Shown here in pieces: positions 1-9,702 of a stretch of 64,000 nt of DNA. Under the pieces are notes generated by a model. The model was not told where the DNA came from. It saw only the letters and a list, made by a program, of their open reading frames with translations, and searched no databases. How positions within the stretch are numbered: position 1 is the first letter of the stretch; every line of letters begins with the position of its first letter. A program made the position numbers and the translations under genes. Origin of the DNA: Epiperipatus broadwayi (taxonomy: Eukaryota > Onychophora > Udeonychophora > Euonychophora > Peripatidae); assembly GCA_028023455.1 (NCBI GenBank), contig JAQFVV010006621.1:223452-287451 (forward strand). Direction: 5' to 3'.

Positions 1-786
1 TTTTTGTATTTATTATGTGTGCTTTAAATTTGTCAGAGCGTGTACTCAGAATTTGTTTGTAAGTTTATTTTCTTTAAATGCTGGGCAGATGTAATTGTTT
101 TTTTAATCATTTACTTGTCTCTTATTGAGACCAGTAATTATTAATTTTAAAGTAATTCTCGCCAATCGTTTGGCTGGGATTCACCAGGTTTAATTGTTTC
201 TTCGTTTCAATGATATTTTTCGATTGTTCTTTAGGTGGATCAATCACCATTATTTTAAATGTAGTAATTGGTGCAGTTCATACCGATATAAGGACATTCG
301 AGATCTGACCATGCTTAGATCTCGGAAAGCTCATCGGCACTGGGTTCTTTGATCTATTTCAGGGGCATATGGTTTAAATATCATAAAGTGGAAACCAGTG
401 TTTAAGTGAATCCTCTGCTGAACAAAATTTGCTTCCTCCCTTTTAAATTTGTTTATTAGAAGATCAGTCAGTCCATCATAGCTTTGCCTTTAGTCTGTCT
501 GGTACACACCTGAGTTAACCCCCATCTATTGTGTCATAAACTTATATTTAATAATTTATTTTCTCATAATAAAATTTATGAAATATGTTTAAACTTAATT
601 TGGCTGACGTTTGTCTTTGTGCTTTGGTCTCAATTGTCTAAACAATTTAAGATCTTGCGTTTCTCCCTGAGTCTAGTCAGTGCAAACCATCATCATCATC
701 TATTCTGATCACAGTAAACAAATTTTCCAGACACATAGTGGTCTGGTGGCGCCCTCTGTTTCAAAATAGATTGAGTATCCGATATA
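1..786 (+). repeat. 5' LTR, 3' portion only
   Basis: Matches 3616-4398 base for base apart from a few substitutions and small indels (for example two extra bases near 525). It contains an AATAAA polyadenylation signal at 568-573, equivalent to 4182-4187 in the 3' LTR. The match continues past a GGTGGCGCCC block near 746-755 to about 786, so the LTR end lies at or just after 786. Confidence 0.8.
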
Positions 787-802
787 TAGGATAATATTTT
801 TT

Positions 803-821
803 TGCGCTACCAACGTGAGGC
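803..821 (+). other. Candidate primer-binding site, tRNA-Lys type
   Basis: The string TGCGCTACCAACGTGAGGC lies about 17 bases after the end of the LTR homology. It closely resembles the known tRNA-Lys(1,2) primer-binding site TGGCGCCCAACGTGGGGC, with one base missing, two added and one substitution. It is absent after the 3' LTR, as expected for a true PBS. The imperfect match and short gap leave the call probable, not certain. Confidence 0.6.
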
Positions 822-1289
822 TTCAAGTTTTCAAACTCATGTGAGATTTTGTTTAGACAATTGAGAAAGATTTCAGGTGTAAGAGGCAAGATTTAGTAGG
901 TGGAGGTTCAGTTTTTGTTAATTATTGTATGTATGGTTGGAGTAAGTTTCATAGAATGGGGTTCGTCTTCTTTTTAATGAAATAAGTTATAAACAGTAAA
1001 AAGAGTATTGTCTAAAAAGTCTGTCTGAGTAATTTTATTTGAAGAGTTAAATATAGTTCGTCTTTTTCAGACAAACAAATAAATAATAAATAGCGTTTCT
1101 TCTAGATGAAAATCTTTCGGAATTAATTTTTCGAATTCAAAATTGTTTAAATATATATATATATAGTTTGTTGTCATTTGGCATATAAATAATTAGTGAA
1201 CAGGAAATAATTAATAAATAGATATTTGATTTTAGATTTTTAAATTTTTTTTTAAGAAGTTAGTATTGCAACTTTAGTCTGGTGTGAAA

Positions 1290-1952
1290 ATGGGAATAGT
1301 TAACAAAGAAGAGAGTGAGTCACAGATGTTGATGAAGTTGGTAATAGAAATGAAGGAGGAAATTAAACAGGGTCAACAGGCAATGAAGGAAGAAATTAGT
1401 GAAGTTAAGCAGGACCAGCAGGCAATTAAGAAAGAAATGAGACGAGAAATGATGGGAGAAGTAGAAGAAACTCAAGAAGTAGAAAAAGTTGAGGTCATAA
1501 AAGATATAAAAATTAAGGTAGCACAGGATAGTGTTAGGACAGAAAAGGTGGAAATAAAGTTAGAAATAAGCACAGATGGGTTACAAGTAGAAAGTGTAGC
1601 GGAAAATTTAGTAAATGTAAATAAAGCAATAGAAAAAAGTTATAAGGTAAAAACAGAAAAGCAGGTAGAAGAGATTCCGAGGGAAACTAGAAATAAATTG
1701 TTTTCAATAACTGTTTGTTTTGAAAAGAAGAAAAGAGGTAAAAGAAAGATTAAGAAATATGATTTTAAAGCGGAAATAGAATCCATCTATAGAACAATCT
1801 TATTTAAAACGTTCGAAAAATGGGTAGAAGATAAAAATTTTCTTTTTGCTAGTGTTGATATGCTCAAAAATAAAGTAAGAAAGGAGGAAGAATTGGAAAG
1901 TTTTGTTAAGAAAAAGATCCAGGTATATATGCTAGAAAAGAGAACAGAATGA
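1290..1952 (+). CDS. Coiled-coil protein of the LTR element (gag-like, unproven)
   Basis: A 220-residue ORF is the only sizeable one between the two LTRs. The ATG at 1290 has a good animal context (A at -3, G at +4). An in-frame GTG two codons earlier is not a likely start. The N-terminal ~55 residues are a Glu/Lys/Gln heptad-like coiled coil with an internal repeat (KQGQQAMKEEI followed by KQDQQAIKKEM). The middle is Val/Lys/Glu-rich and low in complexity. Residues ~140-215 change to a more globular, very basic segment with KKKRGKRKIKK and several aromatic residues. There is no zinc knuckle, protease or RT motif. N-terminal coiled coils of this kind occur in Gag proteins of invertebrate LTR elements, so a structural or Gag-derived role is plausible, but I recognise no specific family. 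Being the single intact ORF in an otherwise non-coding element suggests it may be under selection. Confidence 0.6.
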   Translation: MGIVNKEESESQMLMKLVIEMKEEIKQGQQAMKEEISEVKQDQQAIKKEMRREMMGEVEETQEVEKVEVIKDIKIKVAQDSVRTEKVEIKLEISTDGLQVESVAENLVNVNKAIEKSYKVKTEKQVEEIPRETRNKLFSITVCFEKKKRGKRKIKKYDFKAEIESIYRTILFKTFEKWVEDKNFLFASVDMLKNKVRKEEELESFVKKKIQVYMLEKRTE

Positions 1953-2304
1953 GAAAGAGACAAGAGAAATTCATATAAGCTAAGAAAGTATAAGAATGGG
2001 AAAGGAACTTATTTTAGTAAGTTAGTAAAAGGAGTAAAAGAACCGCCGGACAAAAGTTAAGGGTTCAGCATTTAGCAATTGGACGGATTGTTTTTAATAA
2101 AAATAAAAAAAAAAATTTTTTGTTAATAAATTACAAGAATGAAGAAAGGTTTTGATTCAAATAAAATATTGTTTTGTTTTTCATGAGTGCGAGGCAAACG
2201 TTCAGCCGAATTTCTAAGAATACTTTTAAAGTGTTTATAGTTTAAAAAAAAAAAAAGTTACAGGAATGTTTTTTTTTTTTTTTTTGATCACGTTTTGAGG
2301 CAGT

Positions 2305-4398
2305 TGAACCTGATTGAAATCCGGTTCAATGGTGTTGTTGTTAAACAAAAAAAAAAGAAATTTATTAAGCATTTAATTTTAATTAAACGTTTAGCGTTTA
2401 AATTTTCATTATTATTTAAAAAGAATGCATGTATCAAAACACAAGCATTTATATGTAAAATGGATTTTTTAAAAAAATGTTTTTCAATTTATTTTAAAAT
2501 AGTTTTTATATACCACCTGATTTTAAATCCATTTGATTTAAAAACAGCCTGGCTAGCTAATTACATTCCTGTTGCTTTTATTTTGATTATTGCAAACAAT
2601 TTTTATAGCCGAGATTTGATTTTTATGTTGTTGTTTTCATTTCAATAAATCCTGGGTAGAATTCTTAGATAGATTGAGTGGGAGATTAATATTTGCCCTG
2701 CCTAAGGTGAAGAAATTGAACAACAAGGAAAGTGTTTCATGGGAAATGGATCAACATATAAATAGCCCCAAAAATTTGGAGTGTCAATTAATTCATTATT
2801 TGTAAATAGACAAGCTGTTTCTAAAGTAAAAGTTTATATCAGCGCGGACATTTAAATTCTTAAAGGACAAGAGCTGTTATTAAATACTTCTGCTTGCCAC
2901 AAGATGAAAAATTCTATACGTGTTGTCACCACCCGAATGGCTTGCTAATTCAACAAAAGACAGATCCCTACTTCCAAATTTGCTCCAGTAATGCTTTAAA
3001 CACCTAAAAGAAGCCGGAACCTCGTTACATCTACCTTGCTGTAGTCTAAAAACCTGAAAATAAACTTAAGTAAAAGTGTGCACTCTACGTGGACATTGCT
3101 TTTACCAAAAGGTAACTATTTTCTTTTTATTCTTCCCAGGGTAAATTAATTCTTATTAAATCTCTGCTCAATCTAATCATAAATATGTATTCCTAAACAA
3201 TATAGCCTCATATTTAATATTTGCTGTATTTTTGTTTATTGGAGAGTGACGAGTGAGTTTCCTATTTTTATGTAAGACTTTTATAAATGCTTTAGCGGTC
3301 ATGCATTTTAAATGCTTACCTGTTATTATTTAGTATTCAATAATTAATTTGTAAACATTGTGTTTGTGCTTTCGCAAACCTCCGAAAACCTTTTGGCTGG
3401 TGACTTTATCGTCTAATTTGCTGCAGGTGGAGATTTCAATTCTAATATCTCTAAAAGCAGAAATTAGAATTGTGTTTTTCTTTGTAAGTTTATAAGTTGT
3501 CAGCAGGAAGATAAAATTTATCCTTTCTTAAATTACAGGTGAGCAATACTTTCGTTCTGCTAGAGTATTTAAACTTTTGATATTTCGTACTCATGTGCAC
3601 TCTCTGATAGATTTATTTTTGTATTTATTATGTGTGCTTTAAATTTGTCAGAGCGTGTACTCAGAATTTGTTTGTAAGTTTATTTTCTTTAAATGCTGGG
3701 CAGACGTAACTGTTTTTCTAATCATTTACTTGTCTCTTATTGAGACCATTAATTATTAATTTTAAAATAATTTTCGTCAATCGTTTGGCTGGGATTCACC
3801 AGGTTTAATTGTTTCTTCATTTCAATGATATTTTTCGATTGTTCTTGAGGTGGATCAATCACCGTTATTTTAAATGTAGTAATTGGTGCAGTTCATACCG
3901 ATATAAGGACATTCGAGATCTGACCATGCTTAGATCTCGGAAAGCTCATCGGCACTGGGTTCTTTGATCTATTTCAGGGGCATATGGTTTAAATATCATA
4001 AAGTGGAAACCAGTGTTTAAGTGAATACTCTGCCGAACGAAATTTGCTTCCTCCCTTTTAAATTTGTTTATTAGAAGATCAGTCAGTCCATCATAGCTTT
4101 GCCTTTAGTCTGTCTGGTTCACGCCTGAGTTAACCCAATCTATTGTGTCATAAACTTATATTCAATAATTTATTTTCTCATAATAAAATTTATGAAATAT
4201 GTTTAAACTTAATTTGGCTGACGTTTGTCTTTGTGCTTTGGTCTCAATTGTCTAAACAATTTAAGATCTCTTGTTTCTCCCTGAGTCTAGTTGGCGCAAA
4301 CCATCATCATCATCTATTCTGATCACAGTAAACAATTTTTCCAGACACGTAGTGGTCTGGTGGCGCCCTCTGTTTCAGAATAGATTGAGTATCCGGTA
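2305..4398 (+). repeat. 3' LTR (~2.1 kb)
   Basis: The start is placed at 2305 because homology to the solo LTR begins there (TGAACC... against TGAGCC... at 25376), both with TG. It opens with a short inverted repeat, TGAACC at 2305 and GGTTCA at 2323. Homology to the solo copy is clear over 2305-2700 and again over 3540-3610 and 4195-4365. The stretch 3620-4150 is present in both LTRs of this element but missing from the solo copy. AATAAA lies at 4182-4187. The element runs straight into an AT tract at about 4399-4420. The 117-codon frame starting at 2295 inside it is not conserved in the solo copy and is not called. Confidence 0.8.
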
Positions 4399-4429
4399 TA
4401 ATATATATATATATATATACTGGAATGAT

Positions 4430-5330
4430 TTTTACAACACTCACAAGTAAATAATAGTTATAGCTAACTTACAGCATGTCATTCTGAATAGCATTTAACT
4501 GTTAAAATTTAAAAGACAAACCTCATTAAAGTCACTCAATATTAACATTCCCACATGAGTGGTTATCTTTATATAATTTATATATTTTAATACAATTATA
4601 TTATTTATTTAATAAATTATTCATCATACTTATAAAATATTTCTTTTTTTCTTTTTCTTCAAATCATTATCATTTTTCACAAAAAAAAATAAAAATTCTG
4701 TCAAAGCAAAAACGTCCACTACAAATGATTGTTGTTGTTTTTGTTGTTTGCAAATACCTATTTAAATTAACCATAGCAAATCTCAATTTATTATGCAAGA
4801 GCTCATGTTCTTGAATTTAATATTTGCAATGCACATTTTGACTCACTAATGTAATTTGGCACTCATCAACATACTTTTATATATAAAGAATATTTGTTGA
4901 TTTTAACAACAGCATCCTTTTCATTAATAATTCATCTATCAATATTTAGACTTACATTATATGCAATATTAAAATGAGAAGAAACCAATATACATAATTG
5001 TAATACATTATATTATTTATATATAGTAATAAAATCTGTGTTTTTATTTTAATATTATTTCCCTCTAATCTAGGTGCAAATTTATATAATGAGTTTAAAA
5101 AAACTTTATTATTATATCCTACATTTAATATATTCTTATATATTTCATTATTGGATAACTTATCGTTGAAATTTACACATATTTTTTCTACACAAAAATG
5201 TTGTAACTTCAGCCAATTTGTGTATACTTGGCAATTTGACTAGGGATGTACAAATCTCATAATTTATAAGAGATTTATAAACAATTTATAAATATTTTCT
5301 GCATAAAGTAAATCAAGATAATTTATACTA
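4430..5330 (-). pseudogene. Diverged PLE 3' fragment with decayed GIY-YIG domain
   Basis: About 0.9 kb shared, with many substitutions, with 15200-16100 in the same orientation. Read on the minus strand near 4820-4870 it gives VPNYISESKCALQ, matching the PLE GIY-YIG motif NVYIGESRCTLEK decoded at 57934-58317. The central Gly of YIG is replaced by Ser, and the frame is broken by stops. It starts immediately after the AT tract that ends the LTR element. The fragment covers the end of the RT-nuclease linker, the nuclease and the 3' non-coding end. No protein can be made from it. Confidence 0.65.
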
Positions 5331-6830
5331 TATGAACTAACCTCAGAAGTACCAGTTATGTTGTGCATAAATTTAAAAAAAATTGGGCTATTTTTATTTC
5401 ATATAATATCTATATTAATATATAAATATGAATGTTTACTTATTCATTTGTTTGTTATTTTATAACTCAACAAATATTGCACTAATCTTAATGAATCTGG
5501 TAAGATTTTCTTCTTTTTTTTTGCCATAATTTTATAGGCTAGCTTTATAATACCTAATTGCTTTATAAACTTTAGTAATTTGCAATATAAAGAGATATAA
5601 AAAATTGTATGATGATAAATAAAATCAAAAAGGAGCAGCAGTTATTAAAAGATTAAAGATATCTAAAGTTTTTATAGTATTTCAGTTTAAATTAAATTTT
5701 AAAAAGTAATTAAAGGAAATTTAATTTAAAAAATTGTTTTTAAAAATAAATAATTAAAAAATTATTTTTAAAAAAACTTTGTTTAGTAGAATGTATGAAA
5801 TAATATTGTAAAACAATCTGTGCCTTCAAATTGTCATTTACTACAAGTTATAAAATAAGTTGGAATTTTTATTTATGCTTCACTAAAGGGTCCAATTTTC
5901 ATTTGTGTGTGTGCTCGGGATTTGGGGGGATTAAAATGGTTTAAAATTTTTATTTATTTCAGGAAGAATTATGATTTTTGATTAGTTATAAAGCAAGATT
6001 GTCTTTGAAAAAAAAGAATTAAAAGCATTTTATATTGTTCAAGTGATAAATTAAATGTGTGGTTTTACAATTTTTTAAGTATATTCTCACATAATTGAGT
6101 TTCCTATTTACTGGGAATTTTGATTTTCTTTTCTATTTGTGTCTAGAACTTAAAAGACTATATATATTTGTTTTATGGAATTTACTTAATTGTTTTAAAA
6201 ACTTTGGGAATTTGCAATGTAAACATGCATGGAAGACCAAATGATGTCAATTAGTATCAAATAGAGGGCAGCATTAATTAAAAAATTAAAGATGATATTT
6301 TTTAGGATTACAATTTAAAATAAATTTAAAAATAAGTAAATGAAATTTAATTAAAAGAATTATTGTCTTTAAAAAATATATTAAAAATAATTTATTTTTT
6401 TAAACAACATGTTCAATAAAATTTGTGACCTGCATAAGAGATAGTTTTTGTAATTTAGGTAAAATTTTATTGAATAAATATATGTTAAATTATTTAAACT
6501 TTATTTGACCAAGTATTTAATTTTTCACTTGCATATATTATGATAAGATTAAAATTTTATATCCATCTTAAAAATGAGCACATAAAAAGTATAAAATAAT
6601 TTACTTTAAAATTATTATTTATTGTATTTAATAAAAGTTATACTTTTATGATACTGCTGTTGATAATTATTTCATGTAAATATTGTTTAAATATACTTTC
6701 ATAATTTAAATTTTTAGGACATCTATTTTTATAAGTGTAAAAATATGAAAAAATAACAACTTTCTTGATAGTCCACAAATATATGTTGAATTAATTATTT
6801 CCAAGAATTGTCATTATAATAAAAAATAAA
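5331..6830. other. AT-rich DNA, nothing recognised
   Basis: Very AT-rich with many homopolymer runs. There is a local copy-like similarity between ~5590-5770 and ~6230-6370 (both carry an 'attaaagat' block followed by long A/T runs), but no coding frame or mobile-element ends. Confidence 0.4.
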
Positions 6831-7080
6831 AATGAAAAGATTATATGAAAGATTATATCCATGTAAATAGAGATAACTTTTAGCTTTTGATGTTGCCAAA
6901 AAACTATGAATTACTACTAATCAACAGTTGCTTCAACAAAATCTCCAACAAATAAGCTATTATACATTAATGACAAACTTGTTTAGCCTCAGGAATTATC
7001 AATTAGTAGTAATTGATGGACTCTTGGCAACTTCAAAAGGTAAACGTTATCTCTGTTTACATGGACAAAATCTTTTCATT
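6831..7080. repeat. Inverted-repeat (foldback) element, ~80-bp arms
   Basis: The left arm at 6831-6920 is the reverse complement of 7003-7080. Both begin AATGAAAAGATT, pass through TCCATGTAAA and GAGATAAC, and end AATTACTACTAAT. The left arm carries an extra 11-bp partial duplication. The loop is about 80 bp. An 80-codon frame starting at 6928 lies within it and is not a gene. No transposase is present and no family is recognised. Confidence 0.7.
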
Positions 7081-7919
7081 TCTATTCTTTATATACATAT
7101 ATATTTATATTTAAATTTGCATAATTTGTTGGTTCACCTGTATAAAAAACTGGCTTTCTATTTTTTATAACCTAAAGATGAGTTCACACATAGCTTTGAT
7201 TATGGTGAACTTTTCTGAAAGTATACTGGACTTTAGGTAAAAAAACCACTTCATTGTTATGGAAAATTGAATTACAAATACAAAGTTTGGAAAAAATCAA
7301 TATATATATACACCTAACAACTAAAACATTTGACACAAGTAAAGTATTTTTCCCAAACATTGAAAAATAAAATAATAAATTATACTTTTTAGGTGTTGAA
7401 GGGTACTCCATTAAATATCACAGCACATTTACATTAGAATTCTATTTCACTGTCTACATTTTATATTATTTGTGTTTTTAATTTACCTTGATAGTGTATA
7501 TTTTTTTTCACAATATTATTCTATAATTCTAAATTGGAGTATAAGCCAATTTAAAATATTCTCTATGAATTTCTTCATTGATTTATATTTTACACATTCT
7601 GAACTTGTAATTTATTTAAGACCTTTTAATAAAAACTTGTACATGAATGCAAGTGATTTTATTTTTCTCACTAATTCACAATTCTGTCACTGGAGGGATA
7701 GTCCCTTAAATATGGCAGTGTATTCATATTAACTATTTATCATACAACTATAGATTAGGTTATTTATGCTGTTTAATTTACCATATGTATAAATAAATGT
7801 ATTAATTTGACTCTGATAGTATTTGTATAAAAAATTAAGTTGGAAAATATTACAGATGAAATTTTCCTGAAATTGTTTCTAGAATAATACTTTTAGTCAG
7901 TTCAAATTTAATCATTGTC
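7081..7919. other. AT-rich DNA, nothing recognised
   Basis: Short open frames on both strands have no recognisable domain and are typical of AT-rich DNA. Two segments (around 7395-7450 and 7685-7735) share a 'ggagtactcc/ggatagtccc ... ttaaatat' pattern, too weak to call a repeat. Confidence 0.35.
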
Positions 7920-8690
7920 AATTACAATATTTATAATAATCATTAAATATTAATTCTTATTAAGCGCAATGTCAGCATGTAATACTTATATAAGGCTATA
8001 GTACACACACCTCAGGTGCTTAATTTTATTACAAGAGATACCTCTACAAATCTTAAACACAAGATTTGACTTTATAAAGATAAGATCTGCCAACTCTTAT
8101 CTTCAACCTATTTTTCTAATTATATAGGCAAATCTAAAGCATTTTGATTTGCGAGCTTTGAAGCTAATAACTTCTTCACTGATTAAGTCCACTATTTCTG
8201 TTAGACATTAATGTTCATGAAATCTTTCTATTTACAATGAGTTAATATTCAAATCTTAAATTTAGAAATATTTTAAATCAATTTAAAGTTGTAAATATTA
8301 ATTCTTATTAAGCACAATCAGCACATAATACTTATATAAGGCTATAACCTTAATATTTACAATTTCTAAATTTAAGATTTGAATATTAACTCATTGTAAA
8401 TCGATTTCAAGAACGTTAATTCTATCAGGATCAGTGAACTTAATCAGTGAAGAAGTTATTAGCTTCACAATCATAAATCAAAAAGCTTTAAATTTGCCTA
8501 TATAATTAGAAAAATAGGTTGAACGTAAGATTGGGTCGCTCTTACTTTATATCTTGTGTTTAAGATTTGTAGAGGTCTCTCTTGTAATAAAATTACACAC
8601 TCAAGGCCATGTGCTAAAGTTATAACCTTAAATAATCGTTAAATATTATCATAAGGATTAATACCATAATTGACAATATGTAAATTTGCA
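7920..8690. repeat. Large imperfect palindrome with a 40-bp perfect core
   Basis: Bases 8230-8269 are the exact reverse complement of 8362-8401 (40 bp). The symmetry continues outwards at lower identity to about 8018 and 8606; for example the motif around CCTCTACAAATCTTAAACAC at 8041-8060 is mirrored near 8557-8576. It then becomes weak out to 7920 and 8690. A direct repeat of about 57 bp (AATTCTTATTAAGC...) also occurs at 7943-8001 and 8292-8347, so the centre is a direct repeat nested in the inverted one. There is no coding potential. It looks like a foldback transposon or an inverted duplication. Confidence 0.7.
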
Positions 8691-8929
8691 TTAGTTTTCA
8701 GCACTAATTTTATAAACAGATTTTACCAAATTTATTTATGCATGATTTTAACATTTAAAAAGTTACTGAATAAAAATATTTCTAAACTTATTTTTTTAAA
8801 TGATAATAGCAGTTCAAATAAATAATAACAATATATAATGTATGCAGAAATATTTTTGATTAATTAATGTGTAAGCAATATTTAGAAAATTTATAAGATT
8901 GAAAAACAGATGTCACTAATTTCCAGAAA

Positions 8930-9230
8930 CCGTTTATTTCTCTGTATAAGCGGTTTGTCTATTTGTTATATAATTTTTAAATTTATTTATAAGAATTGTC
9001 TCTTCAATTTTTCTTTTTTTATGATATCCTTCTTTGTGTAATATTCTTCTGCGATTTGAATTAAAATGAAATTTAAAGTTACAAGATTCTTTATTGGCCA
9101 AGATAACTGAAACTATTAGGTTGATTGTTTGTCTCATTTTTTTTGTAAGATCATAATGTTGCTGCTGATGCTTTATTTATTGTTTTTGTAAAAAGTGTTT
9201 TGATTCACCTACTATAACTTTCTACATTTC
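8930..9230 (-). pseudogene. PLE GIY-YIG nuclease remnant
   Basis: The minus-strand translation contains KVIVGESKHFLQK, then SVILANKES, FKFHFNSNRRRILHKE and KKRKIEETILINKFKN, ending NRQTAYTEK. This is collinear with the better copy at 57934-58317 (NVYIGESRCTLEK, SVFYDHNKS, FDFNYSNVKILKTE, NKRKIKEAMLIYKYKQ, NRQAAKNK). The YIG motif is degraded to IVG and an internal stop separates the first part. It lies ~0.5 kb upstream of the larger plus-strand PLE and is oriented away from it, so it is a separate insertion. Confidence 0.75.
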
Positions 9231-9702
9231 TTTATAATTTGATATTTTAAATAGTATTACTTTTTTTTGTTTTCTAGTTATTGTATTTTGGAATTATTAG
9301 TTCATTTATTTATATGTCGATAAACAAAATGAAAAATTGTATATTTTATTGAATATTATTTTAAAAACTTAAACTTAACATTAATATTTGTAATTTTTAG
9401 ATTTACAGATGACTTAATTTTATGTTAAGGTTATTATATTCATAACATTATTTGAGATTAATATATATTATATGGTACTATAAATGTAAATTAATTTAAA
9501 TATTTTTAAAATGCTTGAATAGATTTAAAATTGATTAATGAAATGTAACATAGAATTAATGTTCATAGATCACATACCACTCTATTTATGAAGAATTGCA
9601 TCATATTACAATCATACTTTTTTTTTAGTTTTAGTCATCTTATCTAGTACTTATTTCATTAATTAAAATTAATCTGATATCTTCTAAGTTATATATATAT
9701 AA
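9231..9702. other. AT-rich DNA between PLE fragments
   Basis: No coding or repeat structure seen. It ends in a short tatatatata run at 9690-9701 directly before the open frame of the following PLE. Confidence 0.35.

Larger units (their letters stand above)
1..4398 (+). mobile_element. Non-autonomous LTR retrotransposon with ~2.1-kb LTRs (5' end cut off)
   Basis: The first ~786 bases recur almost exactly at about 3616-4398 in the same orientation, at a constant offset of 3615. The second copy extends leftwards to about 2305, giving a ~2.1-kb terminal repeat, with the missing ~1.3 kb of the first copy lying outside the window. A tRNA-Lys-like primer-binding site follows the first repeat, and a diverged solo copy of the repeat exists at 25376-27256. 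The internal region (about 1.5 kb) has no protease, RT, RNase H or integrase; it encodes one coiled-coil protein. The size and layout are those of a large retrotransposon derivative that depends on an autonomous relative. The two repeats differ only at scattered positions, so the insertion is fairly young. Exact LTR ends and target-site duplication could not be fixed. Confidence 0.8.

Noticed and set aside
746-755. GGTGGCGCCC as the primer-binding site
   Set aside because: The same block is present at the same place in the 3' LTR and the solo LTR, so it belongs to the LTR; the tRNA-Lys-like site at 803 is outside the repeat.
2295-2648. 117-codon frame inside the 3' LTR
   Set aside because: No usable start context, hydrophobic AT-driven composition, and the homologous stretch of the solo LTR does not keep it open.
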